From assembly GCF_011193355.1 (NCBI RefSeq), contig NZ_CP049780.1, positions 1,347,582 through 1,411,581 on the forward strand: DNA of 64,000 nt, in the 5' to 3' direction. A program made the position numbers and the translations under genes. Positions within the stretch are counted from its first letter, which is position 1. Every line of letters begins with the position of its first letter. A model generated the notes under the pieces. The model was not told the DNA's origin and ran no database searches. It worked only from the letters and a program-made list of their open reading frames with translations. Of the stretch, positions 52,742 through 61,890 are shown one piece after another. This stretch comes from Streptomyces sp. JB150 (GTDB lineage: Bacteria > Actinomycetota > Actinomycetes > Streptomycetales > Streptomycetaceae).

Positions 52742-53413
52742 GTGGCCATCCGTGTCCTACTGGTCGACGACCAGCCGCTGCTGCGTACGGGCTTCCGGAT
52801 GATCCTGGAGGCCGAGCAGGACATCGCGGTCGTCGGCGAGGCCGGGGACGGCCTCCAGGCACTCGACCAGGTGCGGGCCCTGCAGCCCGATGTGGTCCTG
52901 ATGGACATCCGCATGCCGCGGATGGACGGTGTGGAGGCCACCCGGCAGATCACCGGCCCGGGGCGGGACGGCCCGGCCAAGGTGCTGGTGCTGACCACCT
53001 TCGACCTGGACGAGTACGTGGTGGAGGCCCTGCGGGCGGGGGCGAGCGGCTTCCTGCTGAAGGACGCGCCCGCGCACGAACTGGTGCAGGCGATCCGGGT
53101 GGTGGCCGCCGGTGAGGCCATGCTCGCGCCGAGCATCACCCGCCGGCTGCTCGACAAGTACGCCACCCATCTGCCTGCCGGTGACGAGCCGGTGCCGGAC
53201 ACGCTGAACACCCTCACCGACCGCGAGGTGGAGGTGCTGAAGCTGGTGGCGCGCGGTCTGTCGAACGCGGAGATCGCCGCGGACCTGTTCGTCAGCGAGA
53301 CGACCGTGAAGACCCACGTCGGCCACGTCCTGACCAAACTGGGGCTGCGCGACCGGGTGCAGGCCGCGGTGTACGCGTACGAGAGCGGACTGGTGCGCCC
53401 CGGCGCGCAGTGA
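52742..53413 (+). CDS. Orphan NarL-type response regulator
   Basis: A 223-residue protein: receiver domain with phosphoacceptor Asp55 (VVLMDIRMP) and Lys in FLLKDAPAHE, linker, and LuxR HTH (LTDREVEVLKLVARGLSNAE IAADLFVSETTVKTHVGHVL). No sensor kinase lies within reach on either side. GTG 52742 follows GAAGGAG. A strong terminator follows. Confidence 0.9.
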   Translation: MAIRVLLVDDQPLLRTGFRMILEAEQDIAVVGEAGDGLQALDQVRALQPDVVLMDIRMPRMDGVEATRQITGPGRDGPAKVLVLTTFDLDEYVVEALRAGASGFLLKDAPAHELVQAIRVVAAGEAMLAPSITRRLLDKYATHLPAGDEPVPDTLNTLTDREVEVLKLVARGLSNAEIAADLFVSETTVKTHVGHVLTKLGLRDRVQAAVYAYESGLVRPGAQ

Positions 53414-53424
53414 GACGGACGACG

Positions 53425-53464
53425 CCGAGGGCGGCTCTCCCCGTGGAGGGAGAGCCGCCCTCGG
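53425..53464. terminator. Strong bidirectional terminator
   Basis: CCGAGGGCGGCTCTCCC and GGGAGAGCCGCCCTCGG form a perfect 17-bp stem around a 6-base loop. It separates the response regulator from the convergent peptide-binding lipoprotein gene. Confidence 0.9.
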
Positions 53465-53485
53465 TGTCGGTAGCGGTGGTGCCGG

Positions 53486-55060
53486 TCAGCTCTTGCTGAG
53501 CTCCCAGAACCGGAACACCGTCGAGGCGTCCAGGCAGTACTCCAGGCCGTAGACGCCGTCGCGGACGACCGCGTACTGCTTGGCCTGCCACACGGGCAGG
53601 AGGGGCAGTTCCTCGGCGACGATGTCCTGGAGCGCGGCGTAGTCCTTCTCGGTGGCGGCGCGGTCGGACTCGGCGGCCGTGCGCGGGATCAGCGTCCCGG
53701 TGATGGTGTTGTTGGCGTAGTTGTTGCCGAGCACGTTGCCCTTGCCGAAGAACGGGGCCGTGAAGTTGTCGGCGTCGGGGTAGTCGGGCACCCAGCCCTT
53801 GACGTAGACGCCGTACTTGCCGGCCTCGATGTCCTTCTCGTACTGGTCGAAGGGGACCGACTTGACCCGGGCCTCGAACAGGCCGCTGGCGTTGAGCTGG
53901 CCGGCGATGGCCTGCAACTCCTGGTCGGTGGCGGGGCCGTAGCGGGACGGCGTCGACCAGAGGGTGAGCTTCACCTTGCCGTCGATGCCGTCTTCCCGCA
54001 GGGCGGCGGCGGCCTTCGACTTGGAGGGGCTCGCGCCGTAGGTGTCGAAGAAGGCCGTGTTGTGGCCGCCGATACCGGCCGGGATGATCGAGTAGAGCGG
54101 GGTGGCGGTGCCCTGGTAGACGTCCTCGATGAGGGCGTCGCGGTCGATCAGGTAGGCGATGGCCTTGCGGACGGAGAGCTTTCCGGCGACCGGGTCGTCC
54201 ATGTTGAAGACCAGGTGCTGGACCTCGGCGCTGGTTCCCTCGACGACCTGGGCGCCGGAGTCGGCGTCGGCCTTCTCGATGTCGGCGATGTCGCCGGCGC
54301 TCAGCCCTCGGTAGGCGATGTCGATCTCGTCGTCGAGGAGCGCCTGCTTCAGCGCGGTGCGGTCGCCGTGGAAGAACCTCAGGGTGACGCCGTCGTTCTT
54401 GACCTCGGCGTCGCCCTTGTAGTGCTCGTTGACGGAGAAGACGGCCTCGTCCTCGCTGAAGGAGTCCAGCTTGTAGGGGCCGGAACCGACCGCCTGGCCG
54501 TCCTCGCGCAGCTGGGCGCCGTCGTACTCACGGTGGTTGACGATGGAGCCGGCACCGGAGGCGATCTTGCTGGGGAAGGTGGCGTCGGGCACCTTCAGCC
54601 TGAAGACGACGGTCTTGTCGTCGGGCGTCTCGACGGAGTCGAGCATGGGGAACATGATCGACGGGCCGTCGGGGTCGGCGATCCTCAGCATGCGGTCGAA
54701 GGAGAACTTGACGTCCTTCGAGGTGAGCGGGTCTCCGTTGCTGAACTTCAGGCCGTCCTTCAGCGTGCACTTGTACACCTTGGTCGAGGTGTCCGTGAAG
54801 GAGCACTGCTCCGCGGCGTCGGGCTCCGGCTCGGTGCCTCCCTTCGGGAAGCTGAGCAGCGACTGGAAGACGTTGTTGAACAACAGCCAGGAGCCGGGGT
54901 CGTAGCCGGAGGCCGGGTCCGTCGCCAGGACGTCGTCGGACATCCCCATGACGACGGAGGAACCGTTGTTCCCCGCGTCACCGTTCTCCGTACCGCATCC
55001 GGTCAGCAGGCCGGAGGCCAGCCCTGCCGCGAGGGGCAGGACGGGCCACTGCTTGCGCAT
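53486..55060 (-). CDS. ABC transporter substrate-binding lipoprotein (peptide/nickel family), first paralogue
   Basis: A 524-residue SBP_bac_5 lipoprotein: lipobox LLTGC (near residue 20), then a family-5 fold (YDPGSWLLFNNVFQSLLSFP, LKFSNGDPLTSKDVKFSFDR, AYLIDRDALIEDVYQGTATP, WVPDYPDADNFTAPFFGKGN). ATG 55060. No permease or ATPase genes lie next to it, so it must work with one from elsewhere. It is 76 bases downstream of a paralogue with the same architecture. Confidence 0.9.
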   Translation of the reverse strand: MRKQWPVLPLAAGLASGLLTGCGTENGDAGNNGSSVVMGMSDDVLATDPASGYDPGSWLLFNNVFQSLLSFPKGGTEPEPDAAEQCSFTDTSTKVYKCTLKDGLKFSNGDPLTSKDVKFSFDRMLRIADPDGPSIMFPMLDSVETPDDKTVVFRLKVPDATFPSKIASGAGSIVNHREYDGAQLREDGQAVGSGPYKLDSFSEDEAVFSVNEHYKGDAEVKNDGVTLRFFHGDRTALKQALLDDEIDIAYRGLSAGDIADIEKADADSGAQVVEGTSAEVQHLVFNMDDPVAGKLSVRKAIAYLIDRDALIEDVYQGTATPLYSIIPAGIGGHNTAFFDTYGASPSKSKAAAALREDGIDGKVKLTLWSTPSRYGPATDQELQAIAGQLNASGLFEARVKSVPFDQYEKDIEAGKYGVYVKGWVPDYPDADNFTAPFFGKGNVLGNNYANNTITGTLIPRTAAESDRAATEKDYAALQDIVAEELPLLPVWQAKQYAVVRDGVYGLEYCLDASTVFRFWELSKS

Positions 55061-55136
55061 GTTCACGTGCGTGTGCCTTACGTCGTTCTCGGGATCCCGG
55101 GCGGCCGTGCGGCGGCCGGGCACGGGCGAGGAGATG

Positions 55137-56741
55137 TCAGCCGCTCACACCGCGGCCGAGCTCCCACAGCTGGAGGGTGGAGGAGGAGTTCAGCGCGTAG
55201 GCGCTTCCGGTGATGTCGTCCCGCGCGGCCACGTACTGCTTGCCCTGCCACAGGGGAAGCACCGGGACGTCACGGGCGACGGTGTCCTGGATGCGCGTCA
55301 GGCTGTCGACGGCGGCGAGCCGGTCGGCCTCCCGGCGCGACTGCGGGATCAGGCTGTTGCGGATCTCGCTGTTGGCGTACGGCGAGCCGAGGAAGTTGTC
55401 CTTGTCGAGGAAGGGCGCGAGGAAGTTGTCGGCGTCGGGGAAGTCCGGGAACCAGCCCATGCCGTAGACCTCGTACTCGCCCTTCTGCTCGGCGGGGCGG
55501 AACGTCGTCCAGGGGGCGCCCTTGATGTCGACGTCGAACAGGCCGCTGTCGTTGAGCTGCTTCTGCAGCAGCTCGAACTCCTTCTTCGTGGCGGAGCCGT
55601 AGTGGTCGGTCGTGTAATGCAGCGTCAGCTTGACCGGGGTGGTGATGTCGGCCCCGGTGAGCAGGGCGCGGGCCTTGGCGACGTTCGGGTCGCCGTAGCG
55701 GTTGAAGAACGCGTTGGAGTGGCCGGTGATGGCGGCCGGGACCAGCGAGTACAGCGGTTCGGCCTGCGAGCCGTAGACCTCGGAGACGATCTGGCCGCGG
55801 TTGACGATCTGGGCCATGGCCTGGCGGACGGCCTTGCTGCGGACGGCCGGGGCGTCGGTGTTGAAGGCCAGGTAGCGGATCTCCAGGCCGGGCATGTCGA
55901 CGAGGTTGACGCCCTCGGGCGCGTCGGTGCCCAGCTGCTGGATCTGCTGCGGCGTCATGGTGCGCGACATCAGGTCGATGTCGCCCTTCTCGAGGGCGTC
56001 GCCCATGGCGTCGGCGTCCGCGTAGGAGACCAGTTCGACCTTGTCGTTGTTCACCGTCAGGGCGCCCTTGTACGAGGGGTTCTTGGTGAACACGGCCTTG
56101 ACCAGCTCGCCGTCCTTCTCCTCGGCCTCCAGGGTGTACGGGCCGGAGCCGTCCACGGCGAAGCCGGCGCGCAGCTTGCCCTTGGGGTAGTCGTCGGGGT
56201 TGACGATGCCGGCGACCGGCGTGGACAGCTTGTACGGGAAGGTGGCGTCCGCGGTCTTGAGGTGGAAGATGACCTCGCGGTCGCCCTGCGTCTCGACGGT
56301 GTCGATGGTGGACAGCAGGGCGAAGACGCCGCTGTCGGCCTTGATGGAGCGGGCGCGGTCGATGGAGTACTTGACGTCGGCGGCGGTGATCGGGTCGCCG
56401 TTCGCGAAGGTCAGGTCGTCGCGCAGCCGGCAGGAGTAGCGCTCGTTGCCGGTGTCGGTGAAGCCGCAGCTCTCGGCCGCCTCGGGGACGGGCTCGCCCT
56501 CGCCGCGGGGCTGGATCATCAGCGTCTGCACGGTCTGGCGCAGCACGTTCCAGGTGCCGACGTCGTAGGCGTAGGCCGGGTCGAGGGGGGCCGGCGCGTC
56601 CTTGGAGACGATGAACCGGTCCGTGGTGCCGACGGCGATGGCGTCGCCGCCGTCGCTCCCGCCGTCGGACCCGCCGCATGCGGCGAGCGCGGGCGCGAGC
56701 AGGCCGGCCAGGGCCGGCAGCACCAAAGTCTTGCGGTTCAT
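55137..56741 (-). CDS. ABC transporter substrate-binding lipoprotein (peptide/nickel family), second paralogue
   Basis: A 534-residue SBP_bac_5 lipoprotein: lipobox ALAAC near residue 21, and the same landmark segments as the next gene (DDLTFANGDPITAADVKYSI, AQIVNRGQIVSEVYGSQAEP, FPDFPDADNFLAPFLDKDNF). Its own signature SRTMTPQQIQQLGTDAPEG suggests a different pocket. ATG 56741. The pair probably arose by duplication. Substrates unknown, likely oligopeptides. Confidence 0.9.
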   Translation of the reverse strand: MNRKTLVLPALAGLLAPALAACGGSDGGSDGGDAIAVGTTDRFIVSKDAPAPLDPAYAYDVGTWNVLRQTVQTLMIQPRGEGEPVPEAAESCGFTDTGNERYSCRLRDDLTFANGDPITAADVKYSIDRARSIKADSGVFALLSTIDTVETQGDREVIFHLKTADATFPYKLSTPVAGIVNPDDYPKGKLRAGFAVDGSGPYTLEAEEKDGELVKAVFTKNPSYKGALTVNNDKVELVSYADADAMGDALEKGDIDLMSRTMTPQQIQQLGTDAPEGVNLVDMPGLEIRYLAFNTDAPAVRSKAVRQAMAQIVNRGQIVSEVYGSQAEPLYSLVPAAITGHSNAFFNRYGDPNVAKARALLTGADITTPVKLTLHYTTDHYGSATKKEFELLQKQLNDSGLFDVDIKGAPWTTFRPAEQKGEYEVYGMGWFPDFPDADNFLAPFLDKDNFLGSPYANSEIRNSLIPQSRREADRLAAVDSLTRIQDTVARDVPVLPLWQGKQYVAARDDITGSAYALNSSSTLQLWELGRGVSG

Positions 56742-57076
56742 GCTCGAGTTTCTCCAGAGCTGTCGAGTCCGTGTATCCGGCATGCAGGGGTGGCGCCGCG
56801 GATCACGGGATCAGGGGGTGATGTTCTCGCGACGAGATTAGTGCGCGCCCGCAGCGCGGTTCGCGGGCACCGGAGTTGAACCGCCATCACGCAGCGAAAC
56901 CGGACGTGGACACACCGAAAACCCGACAGCGGAAGGATTCGTGCAGCGTCCCACCAATCGGGACACAAGGGCACGGCGCAAACCGCGGGAACCGGACAAG
57001 GAGCACGCGCGGGGTGACGCACCGGACCGCGCGTGAGTGGTGAACCTCACATATTCAACGGGGTGTGTGGACGCTG
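56742..57076. other. Intergenic region upstream of the binding-protein pair
   Basis: About 330 bases, less G+C-rich near 57040-57080. It must hold the promoter for the two lipoprotein genes on the minus strand. The small minus-strand frame at 56738-57022 has no family features and no ribosome site, so it is not listed. No RNA gene was seen. Confidence 0.5.
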
Positions 57077-57106
57077 GAATTCGGCCACCCGGAGTGGTTC
57101 GAATTC
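57077..57106 (-). terminator. Hairpin after the HAD phosphatase gene
   Basis: GAATTCG-GCCAC pairs with GTGGT-TCGAATTC around a CCGGA loop, with one small mismatch or bulge. It lies about 60 bases past the HAD stop. Confidence 0.5.
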
Positions 57107-57164
57107 TCCCGCGGACGCGTTCGATGAATTCCCGCCCAATCCGTGCTGCACGGTGGGTGAAGAG

Positions 57165-57866
57165 CTAGCGCATTTCCGTCATCAGCCCGCGCAGAAATGG
57201 CAGGTCGACCTCTTCGAGCGAGGTCACCACGGTGCGGCGGGCGGCGGGGGCGATGGGGGCGACGGACGGCACCGCGACGACCCGGCAGCCGGCGGCCTCG
57301 GCGGCGGCCACCCCGGTCGCCGTGTCCTCGATGACGGCGCATCTGGCCGGATCCGCACCGAGCCCGGCCGCGGCCAGCAGATACGGGTCGGGGTGCGGCT
57401 TGGTGCGCGGCACCTCGTCACCGGCCACGGTCAGGGCGAAGTGCTCCGGGCCGAGCGTGGCGAGCACCCGGTCGATGATGCGCCGGTGGGAGGCGGAGAC
57501 CAGGGCCGTGGGGACCTCGTGCGCGGCCAGCTCGGCGAGCAGCCGGGCGGCCCCGGGCATCATCGGCAGCGCGCGGTCGATCCGGTCCTCGAACCCCTGG
57601 TTGAGCAGGACGGTGAGTTCGGCCAGGGTGATGTCGGCCCCCGTGGCCTCGATGAGGAACCCCGCGCTGCGGCTCATGGGCCCGCCGACCACGACATGGC
57701 GCCAGGAGTCGTCGAGGGTGTGCCCGAGGGCCGCGAAGACCTCGACCTCGACGTCCCACCAGAAACCCTCGGTGTCCACCAGGGTCCCGTCCATGTCGAG
57801 GAGCACGGCCTGGAGGGCGGAGCCGTCGGCCGTACGGGTGCCGAGCGCGGGGACGGTGGTCGTCAT
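57165..57866 (-). CDS. HAD-family phosphatase, subfamily IA
   Basis: A 233-residue HAD protein: motif I LLDMDGTLVDTEG (Asp24 nucleophile, Asp26 acid/base), motif II TALVSASHRR, motif III lysine in PRTKPHPDPYL, motif IV VIEDTATGV. ATG 57866 follows AAGGAGG. The helical cap resembles beta-phosphoglucomutase-like enzymes. It probably acts on a small sugar phosphate; it is 183 bases downstream of metH. Confidence 0.88.
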   Translation of the reverse strand: MTTTVPALGTRTADGSALQAVLLDMDGTLVDTEGFWWDVEVEVFAALGHTLDDSWRHVVVGGPMSRSAGFLIEATGADITLAELTVLLNQGFEDRIDRALPMMPGAARLLAELAAHEVPTALVSASHRRIIDRVLATLGPEHFALTVAGDEVPRTKPHPDPYLLAAAGLGADPARCAVIEDTATGVAAAEAAGCRVVAVPSVAPIAPAARRTVVTSLEEVDLPFLRGLMTEMR

Positions 57867-58049
57867 CCGGCGTACCTCCTTGAGGGACGAGCAGGCCGGT
57901 TCCCGCACGGGAACCGGCCTCCAGTGGACCGACCAGTGTACGACGCGCGCCGGCGAAGCGCCTCGTTTGAACGGCGGTCGGCGGGGCACCCGGCCTCCCC
58001 CGCCCGCGGGAGCCCGGCGTGCCCGCCCGCGGAAGGCCCGGCGTGTGCC

Positions 58050-61000
58050 TCAGCGTGCGTTGAAGTACTTGGCCTCGGGGTGGTGGATGACGATGGCGTC
58101 CGTGGACTGCTCGGGGTGCAGCTGGAACTCCTCGGACAGGTGTACGCCGATGCGCTCGGGCTGGAGCAGGTCGGCGATCTTGGCACGGTCCTCCAGGTCG
58201 GGGCAGGCGCCGTAGCCGAGGGAGAAGCGCGCGCCGCGGTACTTCAGCGCGAACATGTCCTCGATGTCGGCCGGGTCCTCGCCGGCGAAGCCCAGTTCGG
58301 AGCGGACCCGGGCGTGCCAGTACTCGGCCAGCGCCTCGGCCAACTGCACGGACAGGCCGTGCAGTTCGAGGTAGTCCCGGTAGGCGTTGGACTCGAACAG
58401 CTTCGCGGTCTCCTCGCCGATGCGGGAGCCGACGGTGACGACCTGGAGTCCGACGACGTCCGTCTCGCCGGACTCCTCCGGGCGGAAGAAGTCGGCCAGG
58501 CACAGCCGCCGGCCGCGGCGCTGGCGGGGGAAGGTGAACCGGGTGCGCTCGTTGCCCGCCTCGTCGAGGATGATCAGGTCGTCGTCCTTGGAGACGCACG
58601 GGAAGTAGCCGTAGACGACGGCCGCCTCCAGCAGGTTCCGCGACTGGAGCTTGTCCAGCAGGCCGCGCAGCCGCGGCCGGCCCTCGGTCTCGACCAGCTC
58701 TTCGTAGGTGGGCCCCTGTCCGGTGCGCGCCTGCTTCAGGCCCCACTGGCCCTTGAACAGCGCGCCCTCGTCGAGCCAGCCGGCGTACTCCTTGAGCTGG
58801 ATGCCCTTGACGACGCGGGTGCCCCAGAACGGCGGGGTGGGCACGGGGTTGTCGGTGGCGACGTCGGAGCGGACGTTGCCCTCCTGCGGGCGCTCCTCCG
58901 TCTCGACGGTGGCGGCCCGCACCCGGCGCTGCCTCAGCTCGGGCAGCTTGGCGCCGGGCACGCCCCGCTTGACGCCGATGAGGGCGTCCATCAGGCGCAG
59001 TCCCTCGAACGCGTCGCGGGCGTAGCGGACTTCGCCCTCGTAGATCTCGTGGAGGTCCTGTTCGACGTAGGCGCGGGTGAGGGCGGCGCCGCCGAGGATG
59101 ACCGGGTAGCGGGCGGCCAGGCCGCGGGCGTTCAGCTCCTCCAGGTTCTCCTTCATGATCACCGTGGACTTCACCAGGAGTCCGGACATGCCGATGACGT
59201 CGGCGCGGTGCTCCTCGGCGGCCTCCAGGATCGCGGAGACGGGCTGCTTGATGCCGAGGTTGACGACGTTGTAGCCGTTGTTGGACAGGATGATGTCGAC
59301 GAGGTTCTTGCCGATGTCGTGCACGTCGCCGCGCACGGTGGCGAGCACGATGGTGCCCTTGCCGTCCTCGTCGGTCTTCTCCATGTGCGGCTCCAGGTAG
59401 GCCACGGCGGTCTTCATGACCTCCGCGGACTGGAGCACGAACGGCAGTTGCATCTGGCCGGAGCCGAACAGCTCGCCGACCACCTTCATGCCGTCGAGCA
59501 GCGTCTCGTTGACGATCTCCAGCGCCGGGCGCCGGCTGAGCGCCTCGTCCAGGTCGGCTTCCAGCCCGTTGCGCTCGCCGTCGATGATGCGCCGCTTCAG
59601 GCGCTCGTCCAGCGGCAGCGCGGCCAGCTCCTCGGCCTTGCCCGCCTTCAGCGACTTCGCGGTCGCGCCCTCGAACAGCTGCATGAGCTTCTGGAGCGGG
59701 TCGTAGCCCTCGCCGCGGCGGTCGTAGATCAGGTCGAGGGCGGTGTTGACCTGCTCCTCGTCGAAGCGGGCGATCGGCAGGATCTTCGACGCGTGCACGA
59801 TCGCCGAGTCCAGGCCGGCCTTGACGCACTCGTCGAGGAAGACGGAGTTCAGCAGGATGCGGGCGGCCGGGTTCAGGCCGAAGGAGATGTTGGACAGACC
59901 GAGGGTGGTCTGCACGTTCGGGTGGCGCTTCTTCAGCTCGCGGATCGCCTCGATGGTGGCGATGCCGTCCTTGCGGGACTCCTCCTGACCGGTGCAGATG
60001 GTGAAGGTCAGGGTGTCGATGAGGATGTCCTCCTCGCGGATGCCCCAGTTGCCGGTGAGGTCCGCGATCAGCCGTTCGGCGATCTCCACCTTCTTCTCCG
60101 GTGTGCGGGCCTGGCCCTCCTCGTCGATGGTGAGGGCGATCAGCGCGGCGCCGTGCTCCTTCGCCAGCTGCGTGACCTTGGCGAACCGGGACTCCGGGCC
60201 GTCGCCGTCCTCGTAGTTCACCGAGTTGATCACCGCGCGGCCGCCCAGCTTCTCCAGCCCGGCGCGGATCACGTCGACCTCGGTGGAGTCCAGCACGATC
60301 GGCAGGGTGGAGGCGGTGGCGAACCGGCCGGCCAGCTCCTCCATGTCGGCGACGCCGTCGCGGCCGACGTAGTCCACGCACAGGTCGAGCATGTGCGCGC
60401 CCTCGCGGATCTGCTCGCGGGCCATCTCCACGCAGTCGTCCCAGCGGCCCTCCAGCATGGCCTCGCGGAACTTCTTGGAGCCGTTGGCGTTGGTGCGCTC
60501 GCCGATCGCCAGGTACGCGGTGTCCTGGCGGAACGGCACCGACTGGTACAGCGAGGCGGCGCCCGGCTCGGGGCGCGGGTCGCGCTCGACCGGGCGCAGG
60601 CCGCGGACGCGCTCGACGACCTGGCGCAGGTGCTCCGGCGTGGTGCCGCAGCAGCCGCCGACCAGGGACAGGCCGTAGTCGCGGACGAAGTTCTCCTGGG
60701 CGTCCGCCAGCTCCGGCGCGGTGAGCGGGTAGTACGCGCCGTCCTTGGTCAGCTCGGGCAGGCCGGCGTTGGGCATGCAGGACAGCGGGACGCGGGCGTG
60801 CCGGGACAGGTGGCGCAGGTGCTCGCTCATCTCGGCGGGACCGGTGGCGCAGTTCAGGCCGATCATGTCGATGCCGAGCGGCTCCAGCGCGGTGAGCGCG
60901 GCGCCGATCTCGGAGCCGAGGAGCATGGTGCCGGTGGTCTCGACGGTGACCGAGACGATCAGCGGCACGTCGTATCCGGCGACCTCCATCGCGCGGCGGG

Positions 61001-61562
61001 CGGCGATGACGGAAGCCTTGGTCTGCAGGAGGTCCTGGGTGGTCTCGACGATCAGGGCGTCGGCGCCGCCGGCGAGCAGGCCCTCGGCGTTCTGCTGGTA
61101 GGCGTCGCGGATGGCGCGGAAGGTGGTGTGGCCGAGGGTGGGCAGCTTGGTGCCGGGGCCCATGGAGCCGAGCACCCAGCGCGGGCGGCCGTCGCGGGCG
61201 GTGTGGGCGTCGGCGGACTCGCGGGCGATGCGGGCGCCGGCTTCGGACAGTTCCAGGACCCGCTCGGCGATGTCGTACTCGGCGGCGGCGGTCAGGTTGG
61301 CGCCGAAGGTGTTGGTCTCCACGCAGTCCACGCCGACCGCGAAGTAGGCGTCGTGCACCGAGCGGACGATGTCCGGCCGGGTGACGTTCAGGACCTCGTT
61401 GCACCCTTCGAGGTTCTGGAAGTCCTCGAGGGAGGGTTCCTGGGCCTGGAGCATGGTGCCCATCGCTCCGTCGGCGACCACCACGCGGGTGGCGAGGGCC
61501 TCTCGGAGCGCGGACGCGCGGGTCCGGCTGTCGGTGGTAGGGGTCGGCGGCAACGAGGCCAT
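58050..61562 (-). CDS. metH: Cobalamin-dependent methionine synthase
   Basis: A 1170-residue MetH, near the family's length. Order: homocysteine domain (VVADGAMGTMLQAQEPSLED, zinc Cys in NCATG and GGCCGTTP), folate domain (AIGERTNANGSKKFREAMLE), cobalamin domain (GDVHDIGKN, with the His ligand) and reactivation (SAM) domain (EYWHARVRSELGFAGEDPAD, KYRGARFSLGYGACPDLEDR). ATG 61562. It makes methionine from homocysteine using methyl-folate and B12. No cobalamin riboswitch is recognisable upstream. Confidence 0.95.
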   Translation of the reverse strand: MASLPPTPTTDSRTRASALREALATRVVVADGAMGTMLQAQEPSLEDFQNLEGCNEVLNVTRPDIVRSVHDAYFAVGVDCVETNTFGANLTAAAEYDIAERVLELSEAGARIARESADAHTARDGRPRWVLGSMGPGTKLPTLGHTTFRAIRDAYQQNAEGLLAGGADALIVETTQDLLQTKASVIAARRAMEVAGYDVPLIVSVTVETTGTMLLGSEIGAALTALEPLGIDMIGLNCATGPAEMSEHLRHLSRHARVPLSCMPNAGLPELTKDGAYYPLTAPELADAQENFVRDYGLSLVGGCCGTTPEHLRQVVERVRGLRPVERDPRPEPGAASLYQSVPFRQDTAYLAIGERTNANGSKKFREAMLEGRWDDCVEMAREQIREGAHMLDLCVDYVGRDGVADMEELAGRFATASTLPIVLDSTEVDVIRAGLEKLGGRAVINSVNYEDGDGPESRFAKVTQLAKEHGAALIALTIDEEGQARTPEKKVEIAERLIADLTGNWGIREEDILIDTLTFTICTGQEESRKDGIATIEAIRELKKRHPNVQTTLGLSNISFGLNPAARILLNSVFLDECVKAGLDSAIVHASKILPIARFDEEQVNTALDLIYDRRGEGYDPLQKLMQLFEGATAKSLKAGKAEELAALPLDERLKRRIIDGERNGLEADLDEALSRRPALEIVNETLLDGMKVVGELFGSGQMQLPFVLQSAEVMKTAVAYLEPHMEKTDEDGKGTIVLATVRGDVHDIGKNLVDIILSNNGYNVVNLGIKQPVSAILEAAEEHRADVIGMSGLLVKSTVIMKENLEELNARGLAARYPVILGGAALTRAYVEQDLHEIYEGEVRYARDAFEGLRLMDALIGVKRGVPGAKLPELRQRRVRAATVETEERPQEGNVRSDVATDNPVPTPPFWGTRVVKGIQLKEYAGWLDEGALFKGQWGLKQARTGQGPTYEELVETEGRPRLRGLLDKLQSRNLLEAAVVYGYFPCVSKDDDLIILDEAGNERTRFTFPRQRRGRRLCLADFFRPEESGETDVVGLQVVTVGSRIGEETAKLFESNAYRDYLELHGLSVQLAEALAEYWHARVRSELGFAGEDPADIEDMFALKYRGARFSLGYGACPDLEDRAKIADLLQPERIGVHLSEEFQLHPEQSTDAIVIHHPEAKYFNAR

Positions 61563-61819
61563 GTAGGGGCTCCCTGAGATGCGACGGCTGTCGGCTTTGC
61601 GAGGTGCCTCCGGGCGCGGTCGGGGGACCGTCCCGGGGGCGGGCGCACGCCGTCAGAGTAACCGCCTGCGGGGCCCTATGGTCAGGGGCGTCCACGTGAC
61701 GGACGAGGATGGTCGCCGCGGACGGCACCGGACGGGGCGCCGGGTTCCGGCCATCCGGGGCGGCCGGAGGACAGACAGTCGGTGTCGACCATTAGCGAGA
61801 GGTCGGCATGGACCGGTAG

Positions 61820-61837
61820 TGTTCGACATTGCCGAAC
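61820..61837. promoter_or_regulatory. Putative GylR operator upstream of gylR
   Basis: TGTTCGACATTGCCGAAC, a near-palindrome 54 bases upstream of the gylR start. Its reverse half-pair recurs upstream of glpF at 63085-63100, so this is a likely GylR binding site, with autoregulation. Confidence 0.6.
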
Positions 61838-61890
61838 GGCGGCAGCGACGTCGCCGCTCGACGGTCGAAGGGGACGGAGGCAGGACGGCG

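Noticed and set aside
57033..61577. Very long plus-strand open frame (1514 codons) opposite metH
   Set aside because: It is the antisense shadow of metH and the HAD gene, produced by G+C-rich codon bias. Its protein is Val/Gly/Ala/Asp-rich with no family motif.
61563..61819. Possible cobalamin or SAM riboswitch before metH
   Set aside because: No B12-box-like sequence or matching conserved stems recognised; only ordinary G+C-rich DNA and the gylR promoter side.
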